From NCBI GenBank assembly GCA_011763485.2, contig JAANSK020308152.1, positions 1-30,467 on the forward strand: a DNA stretch of 30,467 bases. Reading direction: 5' to 3'. Below the pieces are notes generated by a model, which was not told the DNA's origin, ran no database searches, and was given only the letters and a program-made list of their open reading frames with translations. The stretch comes from Isoetes engelmannii (Eukaryota > Streptophyta > Lycopodiopsida > Isoetales > Isoetaceae). Shown here piece by piece: positions 23,401 through 30,136 of the stretch; the first letter of the stretch is position 1, and the number at the start of each line of letters is the position of its first letter. Both the position numbers and the translations under genes were made by a program.

Positions 23401-26400
23401 ACAGAACAACCACAAAGTTTTGTAAAAGAAGGGCAAGAACATTGGTTTGTCAATTACAAAGGTGAGTGTAGAAGCGTTCAAAATATTAAGGCCCCAACTA
23501 CGCATCTCAGTTCGGATCACAGATCTTGGATTGCTGCATAATCGATTGGGAGTAGAATATCCAACTTACCCAAACAAATCCTTGGACCGTTTTCATATGG
23601 TAGACTGCAAGCCTGTCCACTATCCCACATGAGTAGGGCACGAAATTAGCTTTTGATGCTGATGAAGCTCCTTATGATTCACTCTTTATAGAAAATTAGT
23701 TGGATAATAACTTCTATTTGTGTCCTTTAGTTAGAGTTTAGTTCAAGTGAGGTGTCCAACAAACTTCAGTCTGATGCTTACACCATGTCACGCCCGTCAT
23801 CATCTATGACTTTATGGGCCACGTCATAACATGGATCCCTTCAAAGTCATACGTCATCTCGTTTGTTTCTCACATAAATTCTTATCTTTTAGCCAACTAG
23901 AATGCCTTCTTTCATTCACATATATCTCCCAAATACCTCTCGAATTGCCGCCCAGGAATCGTTGTTTCTCTTATGAGGTTTTGGGACCACGATTTTGGAA
24001 TGCTTTGCCCAAATATCATCAGGTGTCTGTATACAGAAAAGCAGTTAAATTACACATTCTTTACAAGGAAAGAACAGTCATATTTCATAACTAACATAGC
24101 CTCAGATCTCTTCATACAAGTATAATGGAAACACAATTAATAAAGCCCATCCATCCCCTTCCCTTTTAAATGCAAGCATCTTAACAAATTAGAGGAGATC
24201 CAATTGGACCTAATGACAATGCTAGTCAGTCACTGTGGCTAATACTTACAAGATTTGGATCCGGAAGCTCCCGTACAGCCTCATCGACATTCCGTGCAGT
24301 AGCTCGAACCTGGCATAATATGTATTACTAAACGGCCGACAAGGCAATCAGACTGTTAAAAGCCATACCAGTTTTGCACCCTGATTTTCTGATCGTTCAG
24401 AAAGACGGTTCATAACTGGCTCAACATTGTCGCTACCATCTAGCTGCACCCCGATAAAGTATTGCAACTCTCCCTGCAAGTGGGGGGAAAAAGTCATGAA
24501 CCACTCATGGACCACTCAATATCTGATTCTCCCTACAAAGATGCTGGATGAAATTGTTCTAGTTCCAGAGAAGATTGGAAGTTTAAGCAGAAACGTAGGC
24601 TTCGTGTCACAAATAGGCATCTCTTTTCTAGAACTTATTTATTGGGTACCATCTTCGCATCCCTCATCACATGTTTTCTATGAAACATACCCCCACCAAA
24701 TGCAGCTGACAGGAGGCTGCTATACATCTAGTATAAAAGTCGGACATGAATCCCTCAGAGAACCATACATGGGTTTCCGATCATACGGCTCGCCCCCCTT
24801 ACTTTTGCTCCTGCCCTATTTGACCTAAGAATGCCATGAGGCATCCATGCTATGAATAATATTCTGTGGACTGCTGAAAAAAGGCTCGGATATAACAAAT
24901 AGAAAGAAAGGACAACACATAATACTACATAAAGGGAGAATCGCCCATAATGTGAATTGAGTAGAAGCATTTATGCTATATCCCTTGACAGCAGAGTCCT
25001 GTTTGGTGAGTCTATAGCGTCTCTTTAAATCTTCCACTTCCAGTGATTTGTATTCAGCAAGTTTCTGTTTTAGAAGCTTGTGTCCATCTCGCGCAAACTA
25101 CACTTTTTACCTCTAAAATTAATGATACGTCTTATAGAAGTTGGTTGAGCCATTCCTTGAATTTCTTATTCATTATTACAGAGTGGAAAGTCATGCACGA
25201 CATATTCCTCAAACTATGACAGACTTCCAAAACTGCCGGTTACCTTGTTGTCCCGCATGGCTTGTAGATGAAAGAGATTCCAGAATGGCCTCCCTGCAAA
25301 CCAAATAAGAGAATATACTTCCAATGATTGGCTTTCAAAAGCACCAAATGGGATTTAACTTCTGTATCCAGCAGAAGTCTTAAATGCATTTGTCAGTAAC
25401 CATACCATTTTTTGTGTAATTAAGAAGCTGGACCGTGATGTCTCTTTGTTCTTTGACTGCATTTCGTATCTGATCCACTGTTTTCATATCAGTCCCTGGC
25501 CCTTGTAAAAACCTGTTTATTGGTTAGTCTATCATACAGCTGATCAAAGACAAAGACAGAAAAAGGAAACAGAAATCATAATTCCCTTGCATATGGAGGT
25601 TCTTCACAATTCCTTACCTGCAATTTCGTCCAATAATTTCTTCTCGGCTGTATTCTGTCAACTCTAGAAATGAGTCTGAAGCAAAAATCTGTTCAGGGAC
25701 AATCACATATCAGAACCAAGGGTTTAGATCAGTTACAAACATTACTCAAAAACTCGTGGTTGCACTGATTTTCGTCCTGTGCTACAAAAACGTGACCAAC
25801 AAAGTTTTTCCAAGAGGTTGGAATGCTCTAAAGCGAAACTGCGCAATCAAATCATGGGGGGGGGTTTCAAATGCATCATCAGAGGTTTAAAAGTTCTCGT
25901 TTGAGTCTTTCCTAGAGAGCGCAATCCAGGAAAGATATATCATGAATACTTCTGCTTGTTATGAAGGCAAGCGTTGATCTGTATTATCAGAAAAATGCGT
26001 CTGCTTACTACATTACATGCTGCTATTATAACCATTCCAGGGCCTAACAGTTAGCATTGTCCTTGAGCAGGTGATTAGTATGAGCAGATATTGCATGTAG
26101 AAGTTGTTTCTTCCAGATAGTTCGTAATAAATGCAGATTCTATGTCAAGATATATCCTACCATTGCACTGTATACTTGTGCTGATTATTAGCTCAGTTTT
26201 CTAAGTTTGGTATTATTTCCCTACTTTCCTTGTCAAACCTATTTTTCTTGTTATAGCTTACAAGTAAGATCCTTACGATTGGATTGTCGGGTAACCTTGG
26301 GTCTGTGATCACGAAATTCTTTTGAATTCGTTCAAGAGTCGTCGCCAAGTCGAAGGCTTTTCTGGCTTCATCAATATGGTCAAGATCTATGCTGTCAGGT

Positions 26401-29310
26401 CTGTCCTCGTCCAGACTTTCAAGCACCTCATTATCCAGCAATTTTGGGGTTTCCTTCCTCACGGAATCTTGTTTTGGGGTAAACCTGCAATTGGTCTTGT
26501 ATTAGACTTCAGAACTAAGTATGCATTTATTCGTACAAACTACAGCAAAATTGCGTAAGCTTTCTAGCCTATATACTGATTGGCAAAACTATGATGTCAT
26601 TGTCAAATGCATAAGCTGCCCAGCTACACAATTGCAAATATAGATGCACTGGGTAGCTGAATACAGAGGCAAAGACCAGTCCATACCCAAGAAGTGCCAA
26701 AAAGCCTGATGACCTGCGATTGCTCTTTGCACTACGTTCCATTAAAGCAGCACCTTCTGGTACATTTGCAAGCATCATGTCACTCTGCTTTTTAGCAGCT
26801 CCCTGTGGTTGTCGAGATGTTCGGAATTTCTCTGGGAGAACTGCTTCAACTAATGACTTTACTACTGGATGAGGATTTTTGACCGCTTGAACTATCTCAG
26901 TAACTGAACTTACAGCTACGTCCTTCTGGCGAGCTGTAACCAAAAAATGAGTCAGACTTTCAATTCCATTCAGCATTGCCAAGATCCCATCTACGGTTAA
27001 GCAAAGGGTTATTGAACTATGTGAAAACGACAGCAAAGAGAATTCGTCAGCTGTTGCAATGATGATTAGTTCCCTATCAATCATTCGAATGATGTGACAA
27101 ACAGGCTAGCAAGCCTATTCTGATCCTGTAATAGATGATTATGGTATTTTACTCATGTGAAGTACATGGAAATCCTAATTTGGTTCGGTGCATGCGTGTG
27201 TATAAGCAGATAAAGATTGCGCCGAATACACTGAAGTGTAAGGAGCAATATTTGAGCTTCATGCACTATTGGTCTTCAGCTTAAGCAAGACAAAGCTGAA
27301 TGTCTATGAACTGAAGTGGGACATCTGTGGCAATTTAGCTTCAGCATTTTCATCCTGCAGTAGTTAGGACAACTTTGATAATGACACATCAAACACTGCA
27401 ATTGGCCTTTGGGAACCAAGGACCTCACTAGGTATTGATAATGCTTTGATTAGCTTCAAGCCACTAACTTAAGGATAAACATGAAAACTTACCATCATAT
27501 TTTATAAGTGACTCTGGCATACCACTTGGCCGCAATGCCTTCTCTTTTAGCCCTTCGGTGTATTTGCTGACTTCAACCTGCATTCTGAAAAACTAAACAT
27601 CTAGTATACTATGCTGACAATAATGGATACAAATATTTTATAAACTTCATTTGGGATGATGACAGAAACTGGCCAATAGATTATGTAGCAAAATCAATGT
27701 TAACCAAAGCAAATAGACACGCAATTAACTAATTGTGCATTCCTTCATTTGGCTATGAAATTTGGCTCTGGTAACAAGCAAGGAATACTTTCCGGTTTGT
27801 AAAAGGACTTGTGCTGAGAATATAATGCTTAAAAATAAATGGGAAGCAAAAGATGAACATTCAGAAAGCAAATCAAGCCGATTCTATGTCAAGCCATTAC
27901 ATGTCAAAGTTGCTATGTAGATAGCTTTGCGCAAAAAATTCCATCAAATGGGTGATGGTCAAACCTCTAAATATCTATATCTTACCCAATAAATTTTAGG
28001 ACTTTTCCATTTTCATCCTTGATTGGTGATATGGTGAGAAGATTCCAGAAAGGGGTGCCATCTTTCTTATAGTTGAGCAACCTGCCGCAGAAAGGTTTTC
28101 CTTCCTTTACTGACTGACGAATTCTATCAATATCTGACCGATCTGTGTCAACTCCTTGAAGAAATCGACTGCAAAGTGCAATATCGCTGTTAACATTTGC
28201 ATGGATCTGTGACTCATCTATTTTAACATCAATTTGTGCAATAAATGCTTGAATGCATAAAATTGTAGAAGTATGACTTTCCCTTGTTTCATGAAGTAGG
28301 GGTATGCAAGACGAGATGAATTCATAAATTGGTGGAAACTTCTTATACCATGCAAATGATTAATGCGAGTCCTATGTACATTGAGAGATTTTGGGAAGAA
28401 GCATGGAATGGCTGCAAGTCCGCACTCAGAAAATATATTGCAGTGCCAAGGTAGTCAGGATGGCTCATATAAGATAGAGGAACTGCATTGTTCTAAGATA
28501 TTTCATAATATTCCACAGTCCTGCAAATTGATAAGAAACAAACCAATTTCTTCCGACGACTTCTTTAGCAGTGTAGCCTGTCATTTCGTAAAATCCAGCA
28601 CTGGCATAAACAATTGGATAATCTGGCCTTGTTGCATCAGACACCACAAAAGTCTGCTGGAAAGTGGAAAGAGCATTAGTGAGCTCCTTCGAAACACGGG
28701 GGATACCTGTTGGGTCACTTTCATCTCCGGAATCACCTGATGTATGTCTTGAATACCCAGAATTCCTTTGGGATGAAGTTGAACTTTTCTTTTGACGGTT
28801 GGAAAAATTCACTTCATCAGATGTACGTGCACTTACTCCTCTTATGGTACCTGATAGATCTGCTTTGACAACTAACCCCCATTCAGCTGCACGTTCAGCA
28901 ATACTGGTTCCTATTAGTAATGTTGAGCCTTTATTACTGTCATGGTCGACTTCGTCAAATACCACAACATTTCCTGCCACATCATTTTCTGAATCTGTCT
29001 TGTCCTCCAAATCAAGTTTAAAATCTATAAGATCAGTTTTCTGTTCAGGTGACTCTTTTCTTATCCCCTTAACATTCTTCTTTGTATCTGGAATAGGATC
29101 TTCATGTTTGACCTCCTGCTTTTCTCGAGGCTCATCTGCTTGAGAAAGCATTTCTGAATATGCTTTTGTTTGGGGTAAAAATACTTCAAGGGAACCACGC
29201 TCATCTCTGGGAAGCTGACCAAAAACATCACGTCTAGTTTTTTGTAGGCTGGTCGTCCATAAATAATCATCTTCTATTTTGTCCTGATTTGAGCTTCCAT
29301 AAGCATCCAT
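5362..29310 (-). CDS. PHOT: Phototropin blue-light receptor Ser/Thr kinase, 22 coding exons
   Basis: A membrane-associated blue-light receptor: two FMN-binding LOV domains control a C-terminal AGC-VIII kinase that drives phototropism, chloroplast movement and stomatal opening (family knowledge). Exons, 5' to 3': 29310-28544, 28168-27986, 27584-27493, 26933-26687, 26484-26277, 25688-25618, 25512-25406, 25293-25244, 24473-24369, 24309-24250, 24026-23937, 17406-17330, 17168-17084, 16299-16219, 13064-12961, 12849-12800, 12213-12107, 12042-11929, 11794-11743, 7849-7737, 7623-7483, 5457-5362. They sum to 3000 nt, 999 residues, about the family's usual length. All junctions keep phase; all introns are GT-AG except intron 12 (GC-AG). 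The start is the first ATG of the frame and precedes a phototropin-like [10 protein letters not shown] motif. NRLSER after LOV2 is more phot2-like than phot1-like, but early plant lineages duplicated these genes independently, so no number is given. No phytochrome module lies upstream, so it is not a neochrome. Confidence 0.95.
5458..7482 (-). other. Phototropin intron 21
   Basis: A 2025-bp intron between the last kinase exon and the C-terminal exon, with GT donor at 7482-7481 and acceptor gtgtaatag. Apart from the possible LTR remnant at 6040-6565, I recognise nothing in it. Confidence 0.8.
6040..6565 (+). mobile_element. Possible decayed LTR end and primer site in intron 21
   Basis: TGGTATTAGAGC at 6453-6464 (plus strand) matches the Copia/Gypsy initiator-Met primer site at 11 of 12 bases. 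As in these elements, it is preceded by an ATCGTATCA-type LTR end and followed shortly by an ATG. No partner LTR or pol sequence was found nearby, so this would be a fragment. Confidence 0.35.
7483..7849 (-). other. PHOT: Phototropin exons 20-21: kinase C-lobe
   Basis: Exon 20 (7849-7737) encodes [20 protein letters not shown] and then [17 protein letters not shown]. Exon 21 (7623-7483) encodes [40 protein letters not shown] and PLIRSM. All are standard phototropin C-lobe sequence. The usual HPFF or HAFF is HTFF here. The 113-bp intron 20 lies between them. Confidence 0.93.
7850..11742 (-). other. Phototropin intron 19
   Basis: A 3893-bp intron with GTATGT donor and cag acceptor. It contains scattered short frames (8363-8136 minus, with [20 protein letters not shown]; 9043-9261 plus; 11335-11024 minus), none recognised. 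At 9655-9710 a TTAATGGAAAAATATCTCATTCTCTCAAAATAAAA-like end resembles the 3' tail of a non-LTR insertion on the plus strand and echoes the tail near 4680. Much of it is probably decayed insertion sequence that I cannot classify. Confidence 0.6.
11743..12213 (-). other. PHOT: Phototropin exons 17-19: catalytic loop, DFD motif and activation segment
   Basis: Exon 17 (12213-12107) carries [12 protein letters not shown], with catalytic Asp at residue 798, and [16 protein letters not shown] at 816-818 replaces DFG, the hallmark of plant AGC-VIII kinases. Exon 18 (12042-11929) covers the insertion typical of this group (basic KNKKKTS, then PTFIAEP) and [14 protein letters not shown]. Its two serines, 854 and 856, line up with the activation-loop sites that are autophosphorylated in Arabidopsis phototropins. 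Exon 19 (11794-11743) gives [18 protein letters not shown]. Confidence 0.94.
12436..12621 (+). repeat. Imperfect direct repeat in phototropin intron 16
   Basis: Two copies of a roughly 68-bp unit (12436-12503 and 12554-12621) share ACACAAATGATAATC and TCTCTTTACTCATTGTTTTC then TCCAATTGAGGCT, at a period of 118 bp. A local segmental duplication; no element recognised. Confidence 0.85.
12800..13064 (-). other. PHOT: Phototropin exons 15-16: kinase hinge and C-lobe start
   Basis: Exon 15 (13064-12961) encodes [20 protein letters not shown] then [15 protein letters not shown]. The hinge plus GELF motif is typical of plant AGC-VIII kinases. Exon 16 (12849-12800) gives [17 protein letters not shown], the alpha-E helix leading to the catalytic loop. 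Intron 15 is 111 bp. Confidence 0.93.
13466..13563 (-). repeat. 3' terminal repeat of the intron 14 LTR element
   Basis: On the plus strand it begins CTATAAAGCATGACTATGG (just inside its first base) and ends CATATTCTAACA. On the minus strand it starts TGTTAG right after the polypurine tract. It may be truncated on its outer side. Confidence 0.75.
13564..13572 (-). other. Polypurine tract of the intron 14 LTR element
   Basis: Purine run on the minus strand (AGGGGGGGA) abutting the TG start of the left terminal repeat. It sets the orientation of the element. Confidence 0.7.
13624..14603 (-). other. Unrecognised reading frames inside the intron 14 LTR element
   Basis: Three consecutive minus-strand frames (14603-14277, 14265-13951, 13830-13624) lie downstream of the gag-like frame, where pol would normally be. 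The composition is protein-like (for example [55 protein letters not shown]), but I recognise no retroelement or host domain. They may be sequence picked up from the host or a divergent accessory region. No function is assigned. Confidence 0.4.
14754..15092 (-). pseudogene. Gag-like frame of the intron 14 LTR element
   Basis: A 112-codon frame with the Copia-type gag N-terminal pattern: [20 protein letters not shown] then HVVRG, followed by a [14 protein letters not shown] segment. It resembles the UBN2/DUF4219 class of gag domains. No zinc knuckle is seen. Treated as a fossil. Confidence 0.6.
15709..15812 (-). repeat. 5' terminal repeat of the intron 14 LTR element
   Basis: A copy of the 13466-13563 repeat. 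It contains CCTATAAAG on the minus strand, a possible internal promoter box. The inner flank on the minus strand is TGGATAGCTCG, which could be a primer site for a tRNA ending in CCA. Confidence 0.75.
16046..16092 (+). mobile_element. Possible tRNA-derived SINE head in intron 14
   Basis: ATGGTTAGTTCATTGG resembles an A box, and CGAGTTCGAGACTCA about 33 bp later resembles a B box (consensus GGTTCGANTCC). The spacing is that of a Pol III internal promoter. No clear 3' tail or target duplication was found. It could be chance. Confidence 0.3.
16219..16299 (-). other. PHOT: Phototropin exon 14: kinase alpha-C region
   Basis: This 81-bp exon, phase 0 at both ends, encodes [20 protein letters not shown] and TLYASFQ (residues 715-741). 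The glutamate that pairs with the catalytic lysine is E721 by alignment with the PKA sequence EKRIL. It is flanked by cag acceptor and GTAG donor. Confidence 0.92.
16300..17083 (-). other. Phototropin intron 13
   Basis: 784-bp intron between two kinase exons with standard borders. Nothing recognised inside. Confidence 0.8.
17084..17406 (-). other. PHOT: Phototropin exons 12-13: kinase N-lobe, P-loop and ATP-binding lysine
   Basis: Exon 12 (17406-17330) reads [20 protein letters not shown] then YGDTG, the glycine-rich loop at residues 680-685. Exon 13 (17168-17084) reads [20 protein letters not shown], placing the catalytic lysine of FAMK at residue 702. The serine joining them (residue 686) is split by an intron with donor AG|GCATGC and acceptor cag|T, a GC-AG intron. 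The acceptor of exon 12 directly follows an in-frame TAG, which fixes the start of this exon. Confidence 0.92.
17594..17936 (-). repeat. 3' LTR of the intron 11 Copia element, with internal tandem duplication
   Basis: This 343-bp copy is longer than its partner mainly because a 41-bp unit is present twice in tandem (17692-17732 and 17733-17773). Each unit ends in the palindrome-like TCACATATGTGA. The partner LTR has one unit. The outer end is bounded by TTTTC. Confidence 0.9.
17937..17945 (-). other. Polypurine tract of the Copia element
   Basis: Minus strand AGGGGAGGA directly before the TGACAG start of the 3' LTR. This is the expected plus-strand primer position. Confidence 0.88.
18007..18493 (-). 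pseudogene. Copia RNase H remnant
   Basis: RNase H signature text [60 protein letters not shown] and [12 protein letters not shown], in family order up to the 3' LTR. Fossil, broken. Confidence 0.92.
18588..19600 (-). pseudogene. Copia reverse transcriptase remnant
   Basis: It starts with a [16 protein letters not shown] segment and, after a strongly decayed middle, ends with [39 protein letters not shown] and SFAVGMLSR, the C-terminal part of Copia RT. Fossil, broken. Confidence 0.9.
19870..20400 (-). pseudogene. Copia integrase remnant
   Basis: Integrase core motifs [25 protein letters not shown] and, further on, [20 protein letters not shown] with CIFIGYADD. These are diagnostic of Copia integrase. 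Fossil, broken. Confidence 0.9.
20606..21160 (-). pseudogene. Copia protease / pre-integrase remnant
   Basis: It contains the sequence that follows the protease active-site region ([10 protein letters not shown]), the conserved [17 protein letters not shown] segment, and the pre-integrase motif [15 protein letters not shown]. Part of a broken pol region. Confidence 0.88.
21330..22083 (-). pseudogene. Copia gag remnant
   Basis: The frame opens at 22083 with a Copia-type gag start ([20 protein letters not shown]) and continues through gag-like helices ([20 protein letters not shown]). It ends near a CCHC zinc-knuckle remnant ([10 protein letters not shown]) around 21330-21370. Broken; a fossil. 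Confidence 0.85.
22473..22484 (-). other. Primer binding site of the Copia element
   Basis: Minus strand TGGTATCAGAGC, the standard Copia primer site complementary to the 3' end of initiator tRNA-Met. It abuts the 5' LTR with no gap. Confidence 0.93.
22485..22784 (-). repeat. 5' LTR of the intron 11 Copia element
   Basis: On the plus strand it runs TGATTAAACTTATG to TTTCTGTCA, so it has TG...CA ends. It is 300 bp. It is followed by target-site copy TTTTC and flanked inside by the primer site. It shares most of its length with 17594-17936. Confidence 0.92.
23218..23775 (+). mobile_element. Old Copia reverse-transcriptase fragment, opposite strand, in intron 11
   Basis: On the plus strand, weak but ordered Copia RT matches can be read: a GSNGWQI...DFKSA region, a QPQSF segment, an [12 protein letters not shown] segment, then [24 protein letters not shown] and LYRKLVG. 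There are no LTRs or other domains. It is more decayed than the neighbouring Copia element and lies in the opposite orientation, so it is a separate, older insertion relic. Confidence 0.75.
23937..24026 (-). other. PHOT: Phototropin exon 11: linker from J-alpha to kinase
   Basis: This isolated 90-bp exon encodes residues 631-660. It starts [11 protein letters not shown] after a cag acceptor, continues [15 protein letters not shown] and ends before GTATTT. It matches the family segment of the form RPEDLWAxHSKPVxPKPHKKxxxSWxAI. It is phase 0 at both ends and joins exon 10 (residue 630) to exon 12 (residue 661) exactly. It lies 6.5 kb upstream of the next exon. A longer unrelated frame on the opposite strand overlaps it and is a shadow. 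[11 protein letters not shown] in place of the usual HSKPVxPKPHK is a slight divergence. Confidence 0.9.
24250..24473 (-). other. PHOT: Phototropin exons 9-10: end of LOV2 and J-alpha helix
   Basis: Exon 9 (24473-24369) ends LOV2 with [15 protein letters not shown] and starts the J-alpha region with [18 protein letters not shown]. Exon 10 (24309-24250) continues [20 protein letters not shown] to residue 630. J-alpha packs on LOV2 in the dark and unfolds on illumination to release the kinase (family knowledge). The NRLSER wording resembles seed-plant phot2 more than phot1. Intron 9 is the shortest in the gene, at 59 bp. Confidence 0.93.
24474..25243 (-). other. Phototropin intron 8
   Basis: 770-bp intron within LOV2. 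Frames in it on either strand (24427-24828 plus, 24970-24755 minus) resemble no family. No element seen. Confidence 0.8.
25244..25688 (-). other. PHOT: Phototropin exons 6-8: LOV2 core
   Basis: Exon 6 (25688-25618) encodes [20 protein letters not shown] and GRNCR, with the photoactive Cys at residue 522. Exon 7 (25512-25406) gives [10 protein letters not shown], then [15 protein letters not shown]. Exon 8 (25293-25244) gives [16 protein letters not shown]. This is the LOV2 consensus and is better conserved than LOV1, as expected because LOV2 is the main switch that relieves kinase inhibition. Introns 6 and 7 are only 105 and 112 bp. Confidence 0.95.
26277..26933 (-). other. PHOT: Phototropin exons 4-5: LOV1-LOV2 linker and start of LOV2
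   Basis: Exon 4 (26933-26687) begins [19 protein letters not shown], matching the segment that follows LOV1 in phototropins, and continues as a poorly conserved basic/Ser-rich linker ending FLALLG. Exon 5 (26484-26277) has an acidic stretch ([20 protein letters not shown]) followed by the conserved lead-in to LOV2, [20 protein letters not shown]. This linker carries phosphorylation and 14-3-3 binding sites in known phototropins; I cannot assign individual sites here. The GG/G junction gives LLGFTPKQ. Confidence 0.9.
27493..28168 (-). other. PHOT: Phototropin exons 2-3: rest of LOV1
   Basis: Exon 2 (28168-27986) supplies [26 protein letters not shown] and [16 protein letters not shown], the FMN-contacting strands of a LOV domain. 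Asn and Gln side chains of the NYKKDG/FIGMQVEV region bind flavin in the family. Exon 3 (27584-27493) adds [11 protein letters not shown] and the conserved post-LOV1 segment [19 protein letters not shown]1 covers about residues 222-322. In the family LOV1 promotes dimer formation and tunes light sensitivity. The 401-bp intron between the two exons has nothing notable. Confidence 0.93.
28544..29310 (-). other. PHOT: Phototropin exon 1: N-terminal region and first half of LOV1
   Basis: This exon encodes residues 1-255 and two bases of codon 256. The hydrophilic N-terminal region carries [10 protein letters not shown] and AERAAEWGL, both recognisable in phototropins. A Ser-rich stretch ([10 protein letters not shown] and beyond) leads into LOV1, which begins near residue 222 with [20 protein letters not shown]. 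The donor splits the photoactive cysteine codon: the exon ends AAT TG before GTTTGT, and the next exon supplies T, giving GRNCRFLQ with the adduct-forming Cys at residue 256. If the intron is retained, the frame reads GRNW and stops soon after. Confidence 0.93.
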
Positions 29311-30136
29311 CGGGACACTATTTGTAATCTCGGCTCAGCTCAGCATATGTATTCCATCTAGAAACTACAAGATTTTAGTAATCTCAACTTGTAATTCAAT
29401 TGTGTACAATTAGGAGAATGGGTTTTAGAGCTTTTACAATGTCAAAATCACATCATTGTTCTGTCAATTGCAGCCTCTGCAGTGTAACGAAAGAGCTGTA
29501 GCCATCTGTAACATTGAGAATTTCTATATTCTGATCCCCTTTTCCTGACAGCAGGTAAGAGACGAGCGGAACGCTTACCAAAGAAAATGCAATGCAGGAA
29601 TGGTGATATAACGCTTTAAATATCATCCCACGCCGCAAACGATGGTTTTTGAAGCATCCGACAGATTGTGAAGACACAAAATTCGAAGAGTAAAAGAATC
29701 GAGACACATTGTGCACTGATAATGTGCGGTGTAGAGATGCGCCAGCTGCTTTCTTGTTTGTGTCCATGCAAACAAAGCGTGTAATTTTCACATCCAGGGA
29801 TATTGACATACTAGATTACTTAAGAACTTACTCTTGGACACGCGATATGTAACAAAAGAGAGCCAGGGTTTTGGGCCCATATCAATCAACACATTATCGT
29901 TTGGTCCTTGTGCAATGTACACCACAAACGTAACATATTTAGCGCGGCTGAAGGAAATAAGCTCAAACCAATCACAAGACTGTTTGAGTTGGGTGGGTGC
30001 CCATTGGGTGTACTTGTCATACCCAATCACATGTGGCCCATAAGGCGTCCACATACAAGCCATGCAGCATGCCTCAATTGTTATCAAACATACTAGCCTA
30101 CTAAGTTCTACGTAGTGTGTATGAGACTTTATATAG
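29311..30136 (-). promoter_or_regulatory. Probable 5' leader, leader intron and promoter of the phototropin gene
   Basis: On the minus strand CTATATAAA (30136-30128) is a good TATA box, which would put transcript starts near 30100. A strong donor, TTTG|GTAAGC, has its last exon base at 29579. Acceptor candidates ending in AG (for example cttgtag, near 29370) precede the start codon, suggesting a non-coding first exon and a roughly 200-bp leader intron. Several upstream ATGs, including the short frame MEYIC just before the main start, could limit translation if retained. The leader frames match no protein I know. TSS and intron are inferred. Confidence 0.35.

Noticed and set aside
23831-24094. 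87-codon plus-strand frame
   Set aside because: It overlaps phototropin exon 11 on the opposite strand, where the minus strand matches the family in phase; the plus frame is a shadow.
24427-24828. 133-codon plus frame
   Set aside because: It overlaps exon 9 antisense and intron 8; no family match.
28363-28740. 125-codon plus frame, and the 114-codon plus frame at 28799-29143
   Set aside because: Both are antisense shadows of phototropin exon 1.
5362-29310. Neochrome (phytochrome-phototropin fusion), known in ferns
   Set aside because: No phytochrome GAF or PHY sequence precedes LOV1 in the window, the N-terminal motif is phototropin-like, and neochromes are usually intron-poor.
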